From Streptococcus troglodytae (GTDB taxonomy: Bacteria; Bacillota; Bacilli; Lactobacillales; Streptococcaceae), in NCBI RefSeq assembly GCF_002355215.1, contig NZ_AP014612.1, positions 930,001-994,000 on the forward strand: a DNA stretch of 64,000 nt, read 5' to 3'. Position 1 is the first letter of the stretch; every line of letters starts with the position of its first letter. A program made the position numbers and the translations under genes. The notes under the pieces are model-generated. The model was not told where the DNA came from and did no database searches. It was given only the letters and a program-made list of their open reading frames with translations. Positions 29,604 to 38,642 of this stretch are shown here, piece after piece.

Positions 29604-30573
29604 TGGATTTGTATCTAAAAAAGACTGTCATTCATCAATTTACTCCAGACGATACTGAGCTCATTTTTCGGATAAATGCTTAACTATCACACCCAACTTA
29701 GATGATTATTTCCGGAAGAAAATTTGTAAAGTTTTTCTGATGAAGCTAAACGCGGTCAGTTTGATAGTGGTAATGCCTTTCTTGCTTATTTGGAAGATGA
29801 TTTTTTAGAGTCCTCCAAGAAAATTGCTCAGCTTTGGAAGGAAGAATTCGTCATCAGTGACAATCAAAAAAGAATGATTTAGTTTTCTTCAGTTTGACAA
29901 AGAGGGCGTTGAGCATTTTGCTTTCTTAAGACTAGCGTTAAAAGAGAGTTTAGCGCATATCATTGATGATGGCGATAGCCCTCTGCGCCTGACACAAAAT
30001 AATTTGCCATCTGCTTCACAAACACCGGATGAAGCTTTAATTATCAATCGTCAAAATCAGCAGTATTATCTTATTGAAAAGCGCATTAAGAATAATGGCT
30101 CCTTTGCTAATTATTTTTCAGAGAACCTTCTTCAAGTTAAGCCTGAACAATCGGTTAAAAAGTCCATTAAGATGATGGAACAAACAGCACAAAAAGTTGC
30201 TGATGATTTCAATCAAGATGATTTTGCTTTTCAATCTAAAATGAAATCTGCTATTTATAAAAATTTGGAAGAAGATCAAGAATTATCGCCAGAAAAACTA
30301 GCCGATCAACTCTTTGATTCTAATCTAACAGCACGTTTAACCTTTGTTGATGAGTTGAAAGAAACGATTCCAGAGCCAATCAAGGTTTCTGATATTGATC
30401 ATTCTCGTCAAACTAAAAAATTAGAAAATCAAAAGTTGTCTCTTTCAAATGGGATTGAACTTTTGGTACCCAATCATGTCTATCAGGATGCCGAATCTGT
30501 TGAATTTATTCAAAATCAAAATGGAACCTATTCTATTTTGATTAAAAATATCGAAGACATACAAAGTAAATAA
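29603..30573 (+). CDS. Nucleoid-associated protein (NdpA/YejK-like), four frameshifts
   Basis: Family known as 37-kDa nucleoid-associated protein. Restored length 324 residues. The first 290 bases need one extra base at each of 29664-29668 (T), 29732-29736 (T), 29866-29871 (A) and 29888-29889 (T). The protein then reads [54 protein letters not shown]. From about 29890 it is continuous to the stop. As sequenced only the last two thirds are open. The start overlaps the glyA stop, so expression is coupled. The family match is from memory. Confidence 0.75.
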
Positions 30574-30574
30574 T

Positions 30575-31189
30575 ATGAAAAAAAAGCTAATAAGAATCAT
30601 TCTTTTGGGTCTTCTGATTTTTATCGGATATCAATCTTTTAACACCTATCAGAATGTCAAAAAAGTACTTGCTTACCGTCCTATGGTGCAAGAAGTTTTA
30701 GATGAAAACGATACTAAAACCAATGAAAATCTAGTTTTGGCCATGATTTATACCGAGACTAAAGGAAGAGAAGATGATTTGATGCAATCCAGTGAAAGTT
30801 CAAGTGGTATTGCTAATACCATTACCGATAGTCGCGAAAGTGTCAAACAAGGCATAACCGTTTTATCTGAAAATATAGAAGAAGCTCAGAATAAGAAAAC
30901 GGATGTTTGGACAGCAGTACAAGCCTATAATTTCGGTAAAAATTATATTAACTACATTGCTAAACATGGTGGAAAAAACACGATTGAATTAGCTAAGCGT
31001 TATTCCAAAGAAGTTGTAGCACCTAGCCTTGGTAATAAACAGGGAGAAACTTACCGTTATTATAATTTGGTCGCCTTTTATTATGGTGGAGGGAAACTCT
31101 ACAAGGATGGCGGTAATATTTATTATGCTAAACAAGTCAAGCTTAATCTTTCTTTGATTAAGTTTGTCAGCAGCTTTCAAGGGAAGTGA
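30575..31189 (+). CDS. Lysozyme-like (PvaA/CwlT-type) membrane-anchored protein
   Basis: 204 residues. N-terminal signal anchor (KKKLIRIILLGLLIFIGYQSF), then a lysozyme-like fold: NLVLAMIYTETKGREDDLMQ places the catalytic Glu in YTETKG, followed by SSSGIANTITD and AVQAYNFG. It resembles the pneumococcal vaccine antigen A homologue family, putative muralytic enzymes at the cell surface. One base separates it from the nucleoid protein stop, and the ABC exporter follows 9 bases later. Confidence 0.85.
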   Translation: MKKKLIRIILLGLLIFIGYQSFNTYQNVKKVLAYRPMVQEVLDENDTKTNENLVLAMIYTETKGREDDLMQSSESSSGIANTITDSRESVKQGITVLSENIEEAQNKKTDVWTAVQAYNFGKNYINYIAKHGGKNTIELAKRYSKEVVAPSLGNKQGETYRYYNLVAFYYGGGKLYKDGGNIYYAKQVKLNLSLIKFVSSFQGK

Positions 31190-31198
31190 GCTTTACTG

Positions 31199-32932
31199 AT
31201 GAAACAATTGTTTATTTACTTCAAGGGATATATTAAAGATGCTATTCTTGGTCCTGTATTTAAGCTCTTAGAAGCCTCTTTTGAATTGCTAGTTCCTTTG
31301 GTTATTGCCAAAATGGTTGATCGTTATATTCCTCATAATGATAAAAATCATCTTTATTTGATGATTTTCTTTCTGTTTGTACTAGCTTGTTCCAATATTG
31401 TTGTGGCAATTATTGCCCAATATTGTTCTGCTAAAGCAGCAGTGGGCTATACTAAACAGCTTAGTCAAAGTCTTTTTCAAAAAATCATGCGCTTACCCAA
31501 GGAAAAACGCGATGAATTGACAACATCAAGTTTAGTGACACGTTTAGTTAGTGATACCTTTCAAATTCAAACTGGAATCAATCAATTTTTGCGTCTTTTT
31601 CTCAGAGCACCGATTATTGTTTTTGGTTCAGTCTTGATGGCTTTTCTAATTAGTTCCAGAATTACCATTTGGTTTTTCTTGATGGTTTTTGTCCTTTTTG
31701 CTTTAGTTTATCTCATGTCTGTTGTGGTCAATCCTCTCTATGATAAGATTCGCCGTCTAACTGATAAAATTGTTGGTTTAACTCGCGAACAATTAGAAGG
31801 AAGTCGTGTCATTCGTGCTTTTGGTCAAATAAAAGCAGAAGAGGATAATTTTCAAAAAACGAACCAAGATTACACGGATTGGCAAATTAAAACGGGTTAT
31901 ATTTCCACCTTAATAACACCTTTGACTTATTTAGCTGTCAATGTCACCTTGATTGTTGTCATTTGGCAGGGACAAATTGCTATTTCACATCATTATTTGA
32001 GTCAGGGAATGCTAATTGCGCTAGTCAATTATTTGCTGCAAATCCTGGTAGAGCTTTTAAAATTAACGATGTTGGTCTCTTCTTTAAATCAGAGTTTTAT
32101 CAGCGCTAGAAGGATTACTCAGGTTTTTGACCAAGAGGAAGAAGATATTTTAGCGTCTTTGCAGTCTCAATTCGTTTCGGATGATGTCCTTATTAAAGTG
32201 ACAGATATGACTTTTTCTTATCCTCAGGCTGCTAAATCAGCTCTTGAAAGAATTTCTTTTGCTGTTGGACAAGGAGAATTCTTTGGTATTATTGGCGGAA
32301 CTGGTTCTGGAAAGTCTAGTTTAATTCAAGTTCTGTTGCGTCTTTATCTTCCTCAAAAGGGCAATGTCGCTATTTTTAAGGACAAAAGGAGTGCAAAAAC
32401 CATCAAGGAATGGCGAAGTTGGGTTAGTCTGGTTCCTCAAAAGGCAGAACTTTTCACAGGAACGATTCGTTCTAATTTATTGCTTAGTACAGAAAAAGAA
32501 GTCAGCGATGAGCAGCTTTGGCAGGCACTTGATATAGCTCAGGCTAGCGATTTTGTTAATCAGAAGTCAGGAAAACTTGATGCCCAAGTAGAAGCTTTTG
32601 GAAGGAATTTTTCAGGCGGACAGAGACAACGTTTGACTATTGCTAGAGCTTTATTAAAAGAAGCCCCTTTGCTGATACTAGATGACGCCACTTCAGCTCT
32701 TGATTATTTAACAGAAGCAAAACTCTTACAGGCTATCAAAGATAATTTTAAGAAGACGACACTCATTATGGTATCTCAAAGAACTAACAGTCTTTCTAAG
32801 GCAGATAATATTTTGGTTTTGGATCAAGGAAAGCAAGTGGCACTAGCCGATCATGCTAGCCTTTTACAAAATTGTCCGCTTTATAAGGAAATTCATTACT
32901 CGCAACATCCGCAAGAGGAGGTTGTCAAATGA
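31199..32932 (+). CDS. ABC exporter half, ATPase with degenerate catalytic site
   Basis: 577 residues: six-helix membrane domain (about 1-300) and ATPase domain. Walker A GTGSGKSS, signature FSGGQRQRL, Walker B LLILDDATSALD where the usual catalytic Glu is Asp. The switch region reads MVSQRTNSL in place of the usual H-loop His, another sign of a degenerate site. It overlaps the next gene by 4 bases (ATGA). The pair resembles heterodimeric multidrug exporters (YheI/YheH, LmrCD, EfrAB); substrate unknown. Confidence 0.9.
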   Translation: MKQLFIYFKGYIKDAILGPVFKLLEASFELLVPLVIAKMVDRYIPHNDKNHLYLMIFFLFVLACSNIVVAIIAQYCSAKAAVGYTKQLSQSLFQKIMRLPKEKRDELTTSSLVTRLVSDTFQIQTGINQFLRLFLRAPIIVFGSVLMAFLISSRITIWFFLMVFVLFALVYLMSVVVNPLYDKIRRLTDKIVGLTREQLEGSRVIRAFGQIKAEEDNFQKTNQDYTDWQIKTGYISTLITPLTYLAVNVTLIVVIWQGQIAISHHYLSQGMLIALVNYLLQILVELLKLTMLVSSLNQSFISARRITQVFDQEEEDILASLQSQFVSDDVLIKVTDMTFSYPQAAKSALERISFAVGQGEFFGIIGGTGSGKSSLIQVLLRLYLPQKGNVAIFKDKRSAKTIKEWRSWVSLVPQKAELFTGTIRSNLLLSTEKEVSDEQLWQALDIAQASDFVNQKSGKLDAQVEAFGRNFSGGQRQRLTIARALLKEAPLLILDDATSALDYLTEAKLLQAIKDNFKKTTLIMVSQRTNSLSKADNILVLDQGKQVALADHASLLQNCPLYKEIHYSQHPQEEVVK

Positions 32933-34674
32933 AGGCTAAAAATAATAAAAATACTTTAAAGCGCTTGACTGCTGACCTTCTTAAGCAAAGAATTTTGGTT
33001 TTTCTTGCCTTATTGGGTACCTTGATTCAGGTCAGCCTAACGGTTTATCTCCCAGTTCTAATTGGGCGAGCAGTTGATGCTGTTCTTGCTAAAAATGTCC
33101 AGAAAATCTTACCGACAATCCTAGTTAGTATGATTCTTGTTGTCGCTTTTAATACCATTATCCAATGGATCAATCCCTTAATTTACAATCGTTTGATTTT
33201 CACTTATAGTCAGAAACTTCGGCAGAATATCATTGAAAAACTTTATCGTCTCCCTTTATCTTATTTGGATAAGCATTCGTCAGGTGATTTAGTCAGTCGT
33301 ATGACAACGGATGTTGAACAATTATCCAACGGACTTTTGATGGTTTTTAATCAGTTTTTCGTAGGTATTTTGACTATTTTGTTAACCATCATAACAATGG
33401 CGAAGCTAGACTTTTTAATGATGGTTTTGGTACTGGCCTTAACACCACTTTCCTTATTTGTCGCTCGTTTTATTGCTCAAAGGAGTTATCATCTTTATCA
33501 AAGACAAACCAGAGCCAGAGGAGCATTTACTCAACATATTGAGGAGAGTCTTCGTCAGGAAAGTTTGATTCAAAGCTTCAATGCTCAAGAACAATTTATT
33601 CACACTTTTGATCATCTCAATAGCGAATATGCGAAGTATTCACAAGGTGCTATTTTCTATTCATCTACAGTCAATCCCGCGACACGTTTTATCAATGCCT
33701 TAATTTATGCGCTCTTAGCTGGTATCGGAGCATTACGCATTATGAATGGGAATTTTACTGTGGGTCAATTGACCACTTTCTTGAATTATGTCACTCAATA
33801 TACCAAACCCTTCAATGACATTTCAGCCGTTCTATCTGAATTACAAAGTGCTTTAGCATGTGCAGAACGTCTTTATATGATTCTCGATGAAAGGGATGCT
33901 AAGGATGGTGGCAAGAAAGAATTAGTCAGTGAATCTGTTAGAGGTGCTATTACTTTTGATAAGATTAGTTTTGGTTATGATGAGAAACAGACTCTGATTA
34001 AGGATTTATCTGTCAATATTCCACAAGGTTCCAAAGTGGCTATCGTTGGTCCTACGGGGGCTGGAAAATCAACTCTCATTAATTTGCTAATGCGATTTTA
34101 TGATTTGCGAGAAGGGCAAATACTGCTAGATGGGCAAGCAATCACTGATTATAGTAAAGCTTCTTATCGTCAGCAGATTGGTATGGTCTTACAAGAAACT
34201 TGGCTGAAAACGGCTACTGTTCTGGAAAATATCGCCTTTGGTTATCCTGAAGCTAGCCGTGAACAAGTGATTGCAGCAGCAAAAGCAGCTAATGCCGATT
34301 TCTTTATAAAACAACTTCCTCAAGGTTACGATACTTTTTTGGTCGATGCAGGAGAATCCCTATCACAGGGGCAAAGGCAATTGTTAACGATAGCACGAAT
34401 TTTTGTCCATATTCCTAAAATATTAATCTTGGATGAAGCAACTTCCTCCATTGATACACGAACAGAAATCTTGGTTCAAGAAGCTTTTGAAAAGCTTATG
34501 AAGGGACGGACCAGCTTTATTATTGCACATAGATTGTCAACTATTCAAAGCGCAGACCTTATCTTAGTTATGGTAGATGGCAATATTGTTGAACAAGGAA
34601 ATCATAAAGATTTGATGCAGAAAAAAGGTGTCTATTATCAAATGCAGACAGCACAGGATAGCCTTGAAAGCTAA
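32929..34674 (+). CDS. ABC exporter half, canonical ATPase
   Basis: 581 residues, six helices then ATPase. Walker A GPTGAGKST, signature LSQGQRQLL, Walker B ILILDEATSSID with the catalytic Glu present, H-loop FIIAHRLST. Together with its partner this gives the asymmetric site arrangement known from heterodimeric exporters. Last gene of the run; a terminator follows. Confidence 0.92.
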   Translation: MKAKNNKNTLKRLTADLLKQRILVFLALLGTLIQVSLTVYLPVLIGRAVDAVLAKNVQKILPTILVSMILVVAFNTIIQWINPLIYNRLIFTYSQKLRQNIIEKLYRLPLSYLDKHSSGDLVSRMTTDVEQLSNGLLMVFNQFFVGILTILLTIITMAKLDFLMMVLVLALTPLSLFVARFIAQRSYHLYQRQTRARGAFTQHIEESLRQESLIQSFNAQEQFIHTFDHLNSEYAKYSQGAIFYSSTVNPATRFINALIYALLAGIGALRIMNGNFTVGQLTTFLNYVTQYTKPFNDISAVLSELQSALACAERLYMILDERDAKDGGKKELVSESVRGAITFDKISFGYDEKQTLIKDLSVNIPQGSKVAIVGPTGAGKSTLINLLMRFYDLREGQILLDGQAITDYSKASYRQQIGMVLQETWLKTATVLENIAFGYPEASREQVIAAAKAANADFFIKQLPQGYDTFLVDAGESLSQGQRQLLTIARIFVHIPKILILDEATSSIDTRTEILVQEAFEKLMKGRTSFIIAHRLSTIQSADLILVMVDGNIVEQGNHKDLMQKKGVYYQMQTAQDSLES

Positions 34675-34725
34675 TATTATCATCAGATTAGTTTTTGATA
34701 GTAAATATTCTTTGAGTAGAAAGCA

Positions 34726-34768
34726 AAAATGCTTGAAATACGTTTTAAACGCGTTATTCAAGCATTTT
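34726..34768. terminator. bidirectional terminator
   Basis: Perfect 12-bp stem AAAATGCTTGAA/TTCAAGCATTTT with further pairing inside, between convergent exporter and pgm genes. Confidence 0.85.
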
Positions 34769-34803
34769 AATTTTAACTTAATTTTCAAGAAACGAAGGAA
34801 GCA

Positions 34804-36519
34804 CTATCCGACGAAATCATTAATTTCTTTTTCGATATTAGCAATTTTAACTTGCGCATCTTCTGAGTTATTACCAACAGTTGCGATGTAGAATTTGATT
34901 TTCGGCTCGGTACCTGAAGGACGAACGGCAATCCAAGAATCATCAGCAAGTATGTATTTTAAGACATTGCTTGGAGGAGTTGTTAATTTTTCAACCCCAT
35001 CAGCAGTTGTAGCAGTTTGAGCTTGGAAGTCTTCTATTTTAACGACATCTGTTGCGTTAAATTGTTTCGGAGCATCGCCACGGAATTTATCCATGATTTT
35101 CTTAATCTCTGTAGCGCCATCAACACCCGATAGAGTAACTGAAATGGTTTTTTCAGCGAAGTAGCCGTATTCTTTGTAAATTTCATCAATACCATCAGCA
35201 AGTGTTAAACCGCGTGAGCGATAGTAGGCTGCGATTTCAGCAACAATTAATACAGCCTGAATAGCATCTTTATCACGAACAAAAGGTTTAATAAGGTAAC
35301 CAAAGCTTTCTTCAAAACCGAACATGTAAGTGTGGTTGTGTTTTTCTTCGAATTCTTGAATTTTTTCAGCAATGAATTTGAAACCAGTCAAGACATTAAA
35401 CATAGTTGCTCCATAGCTTTCTGCAATCTTGGTAACTAATTCAGTTGATACGATTGATTTACAAAGAGCAGCATTAGTAGGTAAACTTCCAGCCGTTTTG
35501 TGCGCTTCAAGAATGTATTTAGCGATGATAGCACCAATTTGATTGCCAGAAAGATTCTTATAAGAACCATCGGCTTGACGAATTTCAACGCCAAGACGAT
35601 CCGCATCTGGATCGGTTGCAACGAGAACATCAGCATCAACCTGACGTCCCAACTCTTCAGCCAAACGAAAAGCCTCTTGATTTTCTGGATTTGGTGATTT
35701 GACAGTTGAGAAGTCTGGGTCTGGCACTGCTTGAGCTTCAACCACTTGAACGGAATCGAAACCAGCTTGTGCCAAAGCACGACGAGCCAACATTTCACCA
35801 GTACCATGAAGTGGGGTGTAGACAATTTTCATGTCTTTACCATACTCGTTAATCAATTTTTGGTTGATATTGACATCTTTAACTTCTTTGAGGTACTCAG
35901 TATCAACAGTTTCACCGATAACTTCAATTAATCCAGAAGCTTTGCTTTCTTCTAAATTAGCTAATTCAATTGAAAACGGATCATTAATGGCACGAATAAA
36001 ATCTGTTAGAGCATCTGCATCCGCAGGAGGCATTTGTCCCCCATCTTCACCATAAACTTTATAACCATTAAATGGTGCAGGATTATGACTGGCTGTTACC
36101 ATAATACCCGCAAAAGTTCCTAAATGGCGTACAGTAAATGATAGCTCTGGAGTTGGACGAAGAGATTCAAAGACATAAGCTTTAATACCATGCTTTGCTA
36201 AAACCTGAGCAGATTCAAAGGCGAATTCTTGAGAGAAATGGCGGGAATCGTAAGCAATAGCAACACCGCGTTTTTTGACGTCATCTCCCTTGGTCTCAAT
36301 CAATTGGGCAAGTCCTTCAGTTGCCTGACGAACGACGTAAATGTTGATCCGATTAGTTCCAGCGCCAATATAACCACGCATGCCCGCTGTACCAAACTCA
36401 AGATTAGTATAGAAAGCATCTTCCTTAGTCTTTTCATCCATTGCTAATAATTCTTGATGAAGATAGTCAGGAAGTTTAGCATAAGCTAACCATTTTTGAT
36501 AATTTTCTTGATATACCAT
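34804..36519 (-). CDS. pgm: Alpha-phosphoglucomutase
   Basis: Interconverts glucose-1-P and glucose-6-P, feeding cell-wall polysaccharide and glycogen synthesis. 571 residues. The phosphoserine loop is TASHNPAPFNGYKVYG, the metal loop DPDADRLGVE, the sugar-specificity loop GFEESFGYL, and the phosphate site RPSGTEPKIK. AAGGAG lies about 14 bases before the start at 36519. Confidence 0.94.
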   Translation of the reverse strand: MVYQENYQKWLAYAKLPDYLHQELLAMDEKTKEDAFYTNLEFGTAGMRGYIGAGTNRINIYVVRQATEGLAQLIETKGDDVKKRGVAIAYDSRHFSQEFAFESAQVLAKHGIKAYVFESLRPTPELSFTVRHLGTFAGIMVTASHNPAPFNGYKVYGEDGGQMPPADADALTDFIRAINDPFSIELANLEESKASGLIEVIGETVDTEYLKEVKDVNINQKLINEYGKDMKIVYTPLHGTGEMLARRALAQAGFDSVQVVEAQAVPDPDFSTVKSPNPENQEAFRLAEELGRQVDADVLVATDPDADRLGVEIRQADGSYKNLSGNQIGAIIAKYILEAHKTAGSLPTNAALCKSIVSTELVTKIAESYGATMFNVLTGFKFIAEKIQEFEEKHNHTYMFGFEESFGYLIKPFVRDKDAIQAVLIVAEIAAYYRSRGLTLADGIDEIYKEYGYFAEKTISVTLSGVDGATEIKKIMDKFRGDAPKQFNATDVVKIEDFQAQTATTADGVEKLTTPPSNVLKYILADDSWIAVRPSGTEPKIKFYIATVGNNSEDAQVKIANIEKEINDFVG

Positions 36520-36597
36520 AATAAATGCGAAGCTCCTTTTTGAAAATTTCTGTTAAAATATTTAACCGCTTTCATTATATCACTTTCATAAAAAAAA

Positions 36598-37185
36598 TCA
36601 CGCTTTCACATGATTATTTTTTAGTTTTAACAATTTTGGAACGATAAGAAAAGTTAGCAGTGCTGAAATGATTAATTCAATGATAGAATTAGCAGAAATG
36701 ATGGTTGCCAACATAGTCTGGATATTGCCGCCGTAAACAGATGAAAAGAAAATAAAGATACCTGTGAGGACAAAAACAGTATTAGTCGCTGAACCGATAG
36801 CACCTGCTAAAAGAAGTCCAAAGCGATTTTTCATCGATTTATAAATATAATAAGGGAAAATACCAATTAAAATTCGGGGAACAAGAGCTATGAGTAAGGA
36901 GTTAAAATTACCATGCGCCACAAAGGGAGAAAACAGATAGCTTGTCGGCAATAAAATAATAGTATTGTTGATAAGGCTGATGATTCCCATTAATCCTCCT
37001 AAGGCAGCTCCAATACGAGGACCATAGACAATAGAGGCAATAATAACAGGGATGTGGACAATTGTTGGTTTGATAGGAACTGGCCAAAGATTAAAAATCA
37101 AACTCGAAAGCAGATGGATGACTAGCATTGTTGCGAAAAAGATAGCAACGACTGCAACATTAGATGACTTTTTTTGATTTTTCAT
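36598..37185 (-). CDS. panT: ECF transporter S component, predicted pantothenate type
   Basis: 195 residues with about six membrane segments. The fold and motifs (ATMLVIHLLSS near the start, KPTIVHIPVIIASIVYGPRIGAA, PRILIGIFPYYIYK) match ECF S components, which pair with the shared EcfAA'T module. The location next to coaC-coaB supports pantothenate or a CoA precursor as ligand. The start at 37185 has GAGGAGG ahead. Confidence 0.82.
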   Translation of the reverse strand: MKNQKKSSNVAVVAIFFATMLVIHLLSSLIFNLWPVPIKPTIVHIPVIIASIVYGPRIGAALGGLMGIISLINNTIILLPTSYLFSPFVAHGNFNSLLIALVPRILIGIFPYYIYKSMKNRFGLLLAGAIGSATNTVFVLTGIFIFFSSVYGGNIQTMLATIISANSIIELIISALLTFLIVPKLLKLKNNHVKA

Positions 37186-37196
37186 GAAGCCTCCTC

Positions 37197-37242
37197 AATA
37201 GTAAAGTAAATTTATTATACAAGTTTACTATTAACCTGACAA
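37197..37242 (-). promoter_or_regulatory. panT promoter with flanking inverted repeat
   Basis: Minus strand: -35 TTGTCA (37237-37242), 17-base spacer, -10 TATAAT (37214-37219). A perfect 9-bp inverted repeat, AATAGTAAA (37197-37205) and TTTACTATT (37224-37232), brackets the -10, as expected for an operator. Confidence 0.65.
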
Positions 37243-37258
37243 GTCATTTTAGCAAACA

Positions 37259-37798
37259 CTATAATTGTTCTTTGATTTTTTGGATAATGGTATCTAAGTC
37301 TGCCAGAGCACCGCGTCCAACATCGCCGCAGGCTAGTACACTTGACTTAGGCTGGATTTCCTTATATCCGATTTTTTTTAACAAGGCAATGTTGCTTTGT
37401 GTGATAGGATTCTCATACATTTTAGTATTCATAGCAGGAGCAAAAAATTTAGGAACTTCTAAAGGTAAAGCCAGAGCTACACTGGTTACTATATTATCTG
37501 CAAAACCATGAGCAAGGTGGGCAAGCGTATTAGCAGAAGCAGGAGCGAGCAAAAATAAATCAGCCTGCTTGGCCAATTCAATATGGTTAATTATTTGAGG
37601 ATTATCTTCTTTCATAACATCCGAATAGACAGGATTTTTAGAAAGAACTTGCAAAGTTAAAGGGGTAATAAACTGTTTAGCAGCATCCGTCATTAAGACA
37701 TTAACATGATAGCCTAATTTAGTTAATTGATGGCTTAGATCCGCAGCTTTGTAAGCGGCAATACTACCAGAGACAGCAAGTAGAATTTTTTTAGTCAT
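37259..37798 (-). CDS. coaC: Phosphopantothenoylcysteine decarboxylase
   Basis: FMN enzyme of CoA synthesis that decarboxylates 4'-phosphopantothenoylcysteine. 179 residues: ILLAVSGSIAAYKAADL, LLAPASANTLAHLAHG and PAMNTKMYENP (catalytic Asn-Met region), then the conserved Cys in SSVLACGDVGRGAL. In streptococci coaC and coaB are separate genes, as here. The start overlaps the coaB end by 8 bases. Confidence 0.94.
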   Translation of the reverse strand: MTKKILLAVSGSIAAYKAADLSHQLTKLGYHVNVLMTDAAKQFITPLTLQVLSKNPVYSDVMKEDNPQIINHIELAKQADLFLLAPASANTLAHLAHGFADNIVTSVALALPLEVPKFFAPAMNTKMYENPITQSNIALLKKIGYKEIQPKSSVLACGDVGRGALADLDTIIQKIKEQL

Positions 37799-38475
37799 TT
37801 TTTCTTACCTTTTCAAAAATTAAATCGGCGATTTCAGCTTTTGTTTCTGCTTTATAGGAGTTAGTATTATCTAAAAGATAAGCCAGATGTTTATCTGCTG
37901 AAATCCTTGTTAAATCATTAGCTAGAATGTAATCTGCCTGATTCTTTTTTAAACTGCTACGTGCGACTTGAAAAAGCTCCTCTTTACTGACATTAACCAG
38001 AAGTTTAAAAGCGATTAATTGTATGCTGGGATTCCATTGCTTGACTAAACTGATAACCTTTGGTGTTTTTTTGAGAAAGAGTACTTGGTAATCCGCCTGT
38101 GATGAAATTTTTCTTTCTTTATTAGTCTTAGTTAGAAGCTGAGAAAGGTCGTTTGTTTCTTCGATTTCTGTCAAATCAGTCATATAAAGTGGTGTATAAT
38201 CGGACACTGCCATACTATGAATCAGCACATGATGAGATTTAACCAGCGGCTCTAAAGTCTCAATAAGGTTGTTAACATCAGTAATTTCTATAATTGAAAG
38301 ATTGGCGTGTTTTTTGGTTTAATGGCAGAAGCGGTGGTAACTAGAGTCACCTGATGACTGGCAGCTAAAAACTTCTCTGCTATTTTTTTCCTAAGCGACC
38401 TGACGAATGATTAGTGATTCCTCTTACTTGATCGATCTTTTCAGTCGTCCCGCCCGATGTAATTAAAATTTTCAT
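37791..38475 (-). CDS. coaB: Phosphopantothenate-cysteine ligase, two frameshifts
   Basis: Couples phosphopantothenate and cysteine using CTP or ATP. From ATG 38475 the frame reads MKILITSGGTTEKIDQVRGI then NHSSGRLGKK and stops. One more A (minus strand) in the run 38393-38399 and one in 38320-38325 restore KIAEKF...AIKPKKHANLSI and join the long open part that starts near 38228. Restored length 228 residues, normal for the streptococcal CoaB. It precedes coaC with overlapping ends. Confidence 0.88.
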
Positions 38476-38481
38476 AGTGTT

Positions 38482-38510
38482 ATTTTACTGTAAATTTGAT
38501 CTTTAGTAAA
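38482..38510 (-). promoter_or_regulatory. coaB promoter, -10 six bases before ATG
   Basis: Minus strand: -35 TTTACT (38505-38510), 17-base spacer, -10 TAAAAT (38482-38487), then 6 bases to ATG 38475. No Shine-Dalgarno sequence lies between, so a leaderless mRNA is plausible. Confidence 0.5.
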
Positions 38511-38552
38511 TTAAAAAATATAAGAATATTGCAGAAGAAAGAGGTAAAAGTA

Positions 38553-38616
38553 AAAACCGAACGTTTTTAATTAATAATACGATTAAGGTGCGTTTTTTAT
38601 GAAACTTTGTTATAAT
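38553..38616 (+). promoter_or_regulatory. PurBox-like site and extended -10 before fhs
   Basis: AAAACCGAACGTT (38553-38565) matches the PurBox consensus AWWWCCGAACWWT at 12 of 13 positions. TGTTATAAT (TATAAT at 38611-38616) is a perfect extended -10. fhs is a plausible PurR target because formyl-THF feeds purine synthesis. Confidence 0.55.
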
Positions 38617-38642
38617 GAAATAAAAATATAAGAGGAGCTGTT

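Noticed and set aside
35436..35825. Second minus-strand frame of 129 codons inside pgm
   Set aside because: It is an out-of-frame shadow of the conserved phosphoglucomutase coding sequence.
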